Assembly: GCA_023245975.1 (NCBI GenBank)
Contig: JAHFJF010000020.1
Span: forward strand, 1 to 10,496
Source: an archaeon
GTDB taxonomy: Archaea > Nanobdellota > Nanobdellia > SCGC-AAA011-G17 > GW2011-AR17
Length of the DNA: 10,496 nucleotides
Direction: 5' to 3'
Below, piece after piece: positions 7,232 through 10,496 of the stretch; within the stretch, counting starts at the first letter, position 1, and the number at the start of each line of letters is the position of its first letter. A program made the translations under genes and the position numbers. Below the pieces are notes generated by a model that made no database searches, was not told the origin of the DNA, and saw only the letters and a list, made by a program, of their open reading frames with translations.

Positions 7232-8551
7232 TTATTCTTGCTTTTTTTCTAGCATCTTTGTATCTTCTTTTTTATCATCCAAACTGAAATTATAATCCGC
7301 TTTAAAGACGTTAAATCCGCTAAGCAATTTTATTACAAGCCTGCCCCATCTTCCAGGCAGGGTTATGAGGCTTTTTCCGTCTATTGCATCTTTTGCCTCT
7401 TTATACCGTTTCCTAATTTCGTGCTTTTCTTCAAGAATGTCTTCTATTTTTTCTTCCAAAGGTTTTGTTTCCAATGATTCAAGGTAATTGAAATATTCCT
7501 TAGCCAATTTCTTTGTCCTATGCTCTGTCTGTACAGACTCCAAGAATGTCATTACATAAGGTATAGTAGCCACACTCAAGACAATTATCGGCCATGAAAG
7601 AGGATTATAAACCAATATCCTTTTCCTGAGATGGTTCTCCCTGATAAGGTAATGCTTTACTCCTTGGAAGGTATCTTCGATGAAGTTATGCAATGGCCCA
7701 TGGAATCTTTCTGAAAAACCCCCTTTCTGATAGCTGCCTATGCCTACCTCACCTTTTTTAACGGCATGCAAGAATTCTTTGGGTGTTTCTATTTTACTGT
7801 CTAAAGTTTCTGTAAAGGTAATCCCGACATGATGAAGATGGTGGCAATCTCCTCCTGCATAAACATTTTTAGTTTTTCCGTCCTCTAAAAACATATCCAA
7901 TGCACGCTTTGCAAGCTTATTTTCCAATTGAACGCTCCCATTTATTTCCCAATGGCTGAATGCTTCGAGCCATGAATGGAAATATTCCGGTTTCAGCTCT
8001 AATTTCGGAGAAGCAAGCCATGCTGGATGTGCAAGGCCATAGAAGAGGCCAAAATCCTGGCACATTTTAATAAAATAATCGTGGCCTTTGGGAGCTGCCA
8101 CTAGGAGCCTTTTGTGGACTCTTCTTGGTTCACCAGTAAATTCATGGCCTGAAACAATAACATGGATAATATGCCCGTCCGGAGATCCTTTTACATCATA
8201 CTCTGCACTGACATATGCATCTTCATATTTCCCGATTAGCTCAATTGCACCCTGAATGCTATTATGTGAAGAAATCGTGACGAAATCCATGCCTCGTGCT
8301 TTCGCAATGCGGTATATCTCTTCAGGCTCGCCATACCCTTCCCTAAACCCGACACCAAACCCGGTGCCTTTTGTAAACGGAGTTCCCGTATACATTACAG
8401 AACCATCTGGATTGCAATTATACCTGTCATGACAGTGCATATCGCATCTTTTCCCCCTTGGGACTTCCTTTTCAACAAATTGATTATTCTCAACTAAGAA
8501 AAGTGTTTTTGACTCTAAATCTTCTTTTTTAATCTTGGCTAGTGTATTCAT
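7232..8551 (-). CDS. membrane-anchored PHP-domain metal-dependent phosphoesterase-like protein
   Basis: 439 aa from the preferred ATG 8551; an ATG at 8638 would add 29 residues. The PHP domain occupies about residues 35-245. The HxH motif is H39-C-H41, SSHNS has His96, Glu117 is in SAEYDV, His130 in IIHVIV, His175 in LAHPAW, and GGDCHH has Asp235 and His237. These match the metal-ligand set of PHP hydrolases (histidinol phosphatase, polymerase-associated PHP). The usual Asp before His96 is Ser95. A single hydrophobic helix at about 314-336 and a charged, probably coiled-coil segment at 345-392 follow, so the enzyme is likely tethered to the membrane. The substrate may be a phosphoester or a nucleic acid; neither is established. 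It heads the - strand gene group. Confidence 0.8.
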   Translation of the reverse strand: MNTLAKIKKEDLESKTLFLVENNQFVEKEVPRGKRCDMHCHDRYNCNPDGSVMYTGTPFTKGTGFGVGFREGYGEPEEIYRIAKARGMDFVTISSHNSIQGAIELIGKYEDAYVSAEYDVKGSPDGHIIHVIVSGHEFTGEPRRVHKRLLVAAPKGHDYFIKMCQDFGLFYGLAHPAWLASPKLELKPEYFHSWLEAFSHWEINGSVQLENKLAKRALDMFLEDGKTKNVYAGGDCHHLHHVGITFTETLDSKIETPKEFLHAVKKGEVGIGSYQKGGFSERFHGPLHNFIEDTFQGVKHYLIRENHLRKRILVYNPLSWPIIVLSVATIPYVMTFLESVQTEHRTKKLAKEYFNYLESLETKPLEEKIEDILEEKHEIRKRYKEAKDAIDGKSLITLPGRWGRLVIKLLSGFNVFKADYNFSLDDKKEDTKMLEKKQE

Positions 8552-8582
8552 TTTCGGGGATTTATATGATAAAGTATTACCC

Positions 8583-8591
8583 TTATATAAA
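8583..8591 (-). promoter_or_regulatory. archaeal TATA-like box for the PHP-domain gene
   Basis: The - strand reads TTTATATAA, centred near 8587. With the typical 26-27 nt spacing, transcription would begin near 8560, leaving a leader of about 9 nt before ATG 8551. The box lies inside the longer reading frame from 8638, which argues against that start. Confidence 0.45.
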
Positions 8592-8646
8592 ACCAAAGTA
8601 TCTATAATTTCTATATAAAGCTTTTGCAGGGCCGTCATTGAAAAGT

Positions 8647-8657
8647 TTAGGCTAATT
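8647..8657 (+). repeat. left copy of 11-bp direct repeat flanking the DUF1016 gene
   Basis: TTAGGCTAATT occurs here and again at 9895-9905, on either side of the nuclease gene. It may be a target-site duplication or chance in AT-rich spacer DNA. Confidence 0.4.
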
Positions 8658-8741
8658 CTTCTGGCAGAGTCTTAATAAGCCACTAAGAATGTGTAAAGGC
8701 TACCACGAATTTTCTTGAATTAATACTAATTTCTCAGGGAT

Positions 8742-8784
8742 TTTATTTAATTTTCTATAGCTTAAACTTTTTTCCGATAAAATA
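8742..8784 (+). promoter_or_regulatory. candidate promoter region of the DUF1016 nuclease gene
   Basis: Two TATA-like stretches are visible: TTTATTTAA at 8742-8750 and GATAAAATA at 8776-8784. The first would give a short-leader mRNA that includes the GAGGA at 8796-8800. The second would start transcription at about the ATG itself. The sequence does not decide between them. Confidence 0.3.
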
Positions 8785-8803
8785 CCTTTATTTCCGAGGA
8801 TAA

Positions 8804-9865
8804 ATGACAATGGATATAAACGACAATTACCGCAATGCCAAGACAATGAAAAACCTAGAAAAAGGCGGCATAAAGAAAGCATACAATAGCATCCGCTTAA
8901 TCCTAGAAGAAGCAAGAAGCAGGGCATATCATGCAGTCAATTCTGAAATTGTAATAGCGCACTGGCAGATTGGAAAAATAATTGTTGAAGAAGAGCAAAA
9001 TGGAAAAGCCAAGGCCGAGTATGGAAAATACTTGATCAAGGAACTGTCTATTAGATTATCAAAAGAGTATGGGCGTGGTTTTGATATCTCAAATCTATGG
9101 TATTTTAGACAGTTTTATACTACATTTCAAATTCTCGACGCAGTGCGTCGGGAATTGTCATGGACTCATTATAGGCTGTTATTAAGGGTCGAAAATAATA
9201 ATGCCAGAGATTTCTATATTATAGAAGCAATCAATAATAATTGGAGCACTCGGGAGCTTGAAAGGCAAATTAACTCTTTATTCTATGAACGAATTGCGCT
9301 AAGCAAGGATAAGGCAAAGACAAAGGAATTATCTAAAAAAGGGCAAATCATCAAAGAACCGAAGGATATTATCAAAGACCAGTATTTCCTTGAATTTCTT
9401 GGCTTGAAAGAGGAAAAATCTTATCTAGAAAAGGATATAGAAAGCGCACTGATTGACAAGCTAAAGGATTTTGTGCTGGAATTAGGGAAGGGCTTTTCTT
9501 TCGTTGCAAGGCAGAAAAGAATAAGCATAGATGGCGATAATTACTATGTTGATTTGGTGTTCTATAACTTCATCCTGAAATGCTTTGTGCTGATTGACTT
9601 GAAGATTGGCAAGCTAACGCCACAAGATATTGGGCAAATGGATTTCTATGCCAGATATTTTGAGAAAGAAGAGAAGATTAAAAGTGATAATCCTACTGTT
9701 GGGCTAATACTATGCTCTGACAAGAATGAAACTATGGCCAAATACACTTTATTGAATGAAACTAATCGGTTATTTGCTTCTAAATATAAACTATATCTCC
9801 CTAGCGAAAGTTACCTTCAGGAAGAGCTCGCTAAGGAACGGAAACGCTTAGAGAATAATGATTAG
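8804..9865 (+). CDS. DUF1016/YhcG-type PDDEXK nuclease family protein
   Basis: 353 aa, full length for the family. The N-terminal DUF1016 helical region (about 25-165) includes GRGFDISNLWYFRQFY at 90-105 and the conserved LSWTHYRLLLRVEN at 118-131. The C-terminal PDDEXK-like nuclease domain (about 195-345) has Glu213, Asp250 in YYVDLVFYN, the Asp265-x-Lys267 pair in LIDLKIGKL, and Gln278 in GQMDFYARYF, so the catalytic core appears intact. The biological role of the family is unsettled; proposals include restriction-like or mobile-element-associated functions. Start support is GAGGA at 8796-8800, close to ATG 8804; a second Met is at 8810. It stands alone between unrelated genes, contains an in-frame palindrome, and is flanked by an 11-bp direct repeat, all hints of horizontal acquisition. 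Confidence 0.87.
   Translation: MTMDINDNYRNAKTMKNLEKGGIKKAYNSIRLILEEARSRAYHAVNSEIVIAHWQIGKIIVEEEQNGKAKAEYGKYLIKELSIRLSKEYGRGFDISNLWYFRQFYTTFQILDAVRRELSWTHYRLLLRVENNNARDFYIIEAINNNWSTRELERQINSLFYERIALSKDKAKTKELSKKGQIIKEPKDIIKDQYFLEFLGLKEEKSYLEKDIESALIDKLKDFVLELGKGFSFVARQKRISIDGDNYYVDLVFYNFILKCFVLIDLKIGKLTPQDIGQMDFYARYFEKEEKIKSDNPTVGLILCSDKNETMAKYTLLNETNRLFASKYKLYLPSESYLQEELAKERKRLENND
9130..9156. repeat. 27-nt palindrome inside the DUF1016 gene
   Basis: Two 13-nt arms (9130-9142 and 9144-9156) are inverted copies around a single central G, with one G-T pair as the only departure from perfect complementarity. The core is GACGCA-G-TGCGTC. It encodes the residues ILDAVRREL and uses CTC, GAC, CGT and CGG codons, whereas AGA and AGG dominate for arginine in most genes here. 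Confidence 0.75.
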
Positions 9866-9893
9866 AAGCTAAAAGCAGTCGCTTTCGAAACAG

Positions 9894-9908
9894 ATTAGGC
9901 TAATTTTT
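9894..9908 (+). terminator. candidate terminator after the DUF1016 gene
   Basis: ATTA-GGC-TAAT can form a small stem and is followed directly by T5 (9904-9908). The stem is short and AT-rich, but in archaea a U-run alone can suffice. Confidence 0.3.
9895..9905 (+). repeat. right copy of 11-bp direct repeat flanking the DUF1016 gene
   Basis: Identical to 8647-8657. It lies about 30 nt after the nuclease stop and runs into a T5 run, so it may instead belong to a terminator. Confidence 0.4.
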
Positions 9909-9956
9909 AGGAATGGACTCAATTCTCATGAAAACCTTCAAATTTTAACAAAAAGA

Positions 9957-9964
9957 TTATAAAT
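9957..9964 (+). promoter_or_regulatory. archaeal TATA-like box for the surface-protein gene
   Basis: TTATAAAT centred near 9960 predicts transcription from about 9987. That leaves a short leader carrying AGGGG at 9990-9994, seven nt before ATG 10002. Box, leader and ribosome site are well spaced. Confidence 0.55.
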
Positions 9965-10001
9965 CTGCCTTGATTAATTAGACATTAAAAGGGGTAAAGT
10001 A

Positions 10002-10496
10002 ATGGATGATTCTTTTAAGGATCTAAACAAAAAAGGTGGAATTGGGTTATTTGTCTTGGCTGTAATACTTGGGATATTATTATTTGTTATATTTGTATCT
10101 GCACAAACACAGTTCCATAGGCTATCCGAGATAATACCCAAAGTGCCTGGAGATACTAACTTGGTTATGCAGGCTTTCAATGTTACAAATATTACCGGGC
10201 TTACTATTCGCGGAGGGTATGAGTCAGGGCTTGGCTTGACCTTGGATACTTTAGGCAATATCTTGACTACCGGCAACTTGACTTATCGCGGTGGAACTTT
10301 TGTCTTGGATACTGTTGCTATAAATGACAGCTTATGCGTTGGCTCTTCTACTACCGGCTGCGATGCTGTAAGTACCGGAGAAGTAGAAATTGAAGATGGA
10401 AAAATGTGCATAGGCTCGGGCGGCTGCGAACCAGCTAGTGGCAGGTTATTTACTACTAATGGAACTGGATTGGCTAGCATAGTTGAACTTTCTAAT
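10002..10496 (+). CDS. secreted or membrane-anchored surface protein, 3'-truncated
   Basis: The frame is open to the window end, so only 165 N-terminal residues are seen. A short charged N-terminus (MDDSFKDLNKK) precedes a hydrophobic segment at about 14-34 ending FVSAQTQ, which could be a signal peptide cut after SA or an uncleaved anchor. The exported part is rich in Thr, Gly and Asn (for example LDTLGNILTTGNLTYRGGTF), resembling tail-fibre-like and endosialidase-chaperone-type surface proteins with repetitive beta structure. Two short cysteine loops follow: C112 to C120 (CVGSSTTGC) and C136 to C142 (CIGSGGC), probably disulfides. AGGGG 7 nt upstream and a TATA box support the start. No close family is recognised; the C-terminus is needed to classify it. 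Confidence 0.72.
   Translation, partial: MDDSFKDLNKKGGIGLFVLAVILGILLFVIFVSAQTQFHRLSEIIPKVPGDTNLVMQAFNVTNITGLTIRGGYESGLGLTLDTLGNILTTGNLTYRGGTFVLDTVAINDSLCVGSSTTGCDAVSTGEVEIEDGKMCIGSGGCEPASGRLFTTNGTGLASIVELSN

Noticed and set aside
8552-8638. 29-residue upstream extension of the PHP gene
   Set aside because: No ribosome site before ATG 8638, and a TATA-like box lies inside this stretch; the longer start remains possible.
8641-8760. Possible tRNA or small RNA in the divergent spacer
   Set aside because: No cloverleaf, TΨC-type loop or C/D box pair could be found; only promoter-like AT-rich sequence is visible.
8700-8927. 75 aa - strand frame with a hydrophobic N-terminus
   Set aside because: Its 5' half is antisense to the start of the DUF1016 gene and its 3' half is in the AT-rich promoter spacer; no conserved features.
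9872-9885. AAAGC/GCTTT hairpin after the nuclease stop as an intrinsic terminator
   Set aside because: Five-bp stem with no T-run directly after it; the T5 run at 9904-9908 is the better candidate.
9974-10480. Two - strand frames (100 and 65 aa)
   Set aside because: Antisense to the surface-protein gene, which has a TATA box, a ribosome site and a signal or anchor helix in the + frame.

Overview
The window is AT-rich and reads as archaeal. Genes are packed with 1-4 nt stop/start overlaps. Several transcription units have a TATA-like box about 25-37 nt before the start codon, in two cases inside a longer reading frame, which points to leaderless or short-leader mRNAs. A HerA-type ATPase is also present. 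The small genes, the many short unrecognised proteins and the surface-fibre-like gene at the right edge suggest an uncultured, possibly DPANN-type archaeon. That placement is inference; there is no rRNA or other marker here.

Region 1 (1-4848, + strand) is one operon. A 5'-truncated 2,4-diaminopentanoate-dehydrogenase-like enzyme is followed by a GabD1-type aldehyde dehydrogenase and two divergent tandem saccharopine/lysine-dehydrogenase-like enzymes. These four are joined by ATGA/GTGA overlaps. A 47-49 aa cysteine-rich, probably zinc-binding mini-protein and an unrecognised 92 aa protein follow. The enzymes suggest NAD(P)-dependent processing of diamino acids (lysine or ornithine type): the dehydrogenases handle amine/aldehyde chemistry and the aldehyde dehydrogenase oxidises the semialdehyde to an acid. 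The exact substrates cannot be read from the sequence.

Region 2 (4869-8551, - strand) converges on region 1. In transcription order it holds a membrane-anchored PHP-domain metallohydrolase, two overlapping genes for paralogous ~100 aa proteins of unknown family, a HerA/FtsK-type DNA-pumping ATPase with its own TATA box, and a small VOC (glyoxalase-fold) protein coupled to the ATPase by TAATG. No NurA nuclease, the usual HerA partner, is visible. Whether this set works together is open.

Region 3 (8552-10496, + strand) holds a divergent intergenic promoter region, a solitary DUF1016/YhcG-type PDDEXK nuclease with a striking 27-nt in-frame palindrome, and a promoter plus the start of a secreted or membrane-anchored surface protein that runs off the right end. 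The nuclease gene is bracketed by an 11-bp direct repeat. No tRNA, rRNA, CRISPR array or insertion sequence was seen.
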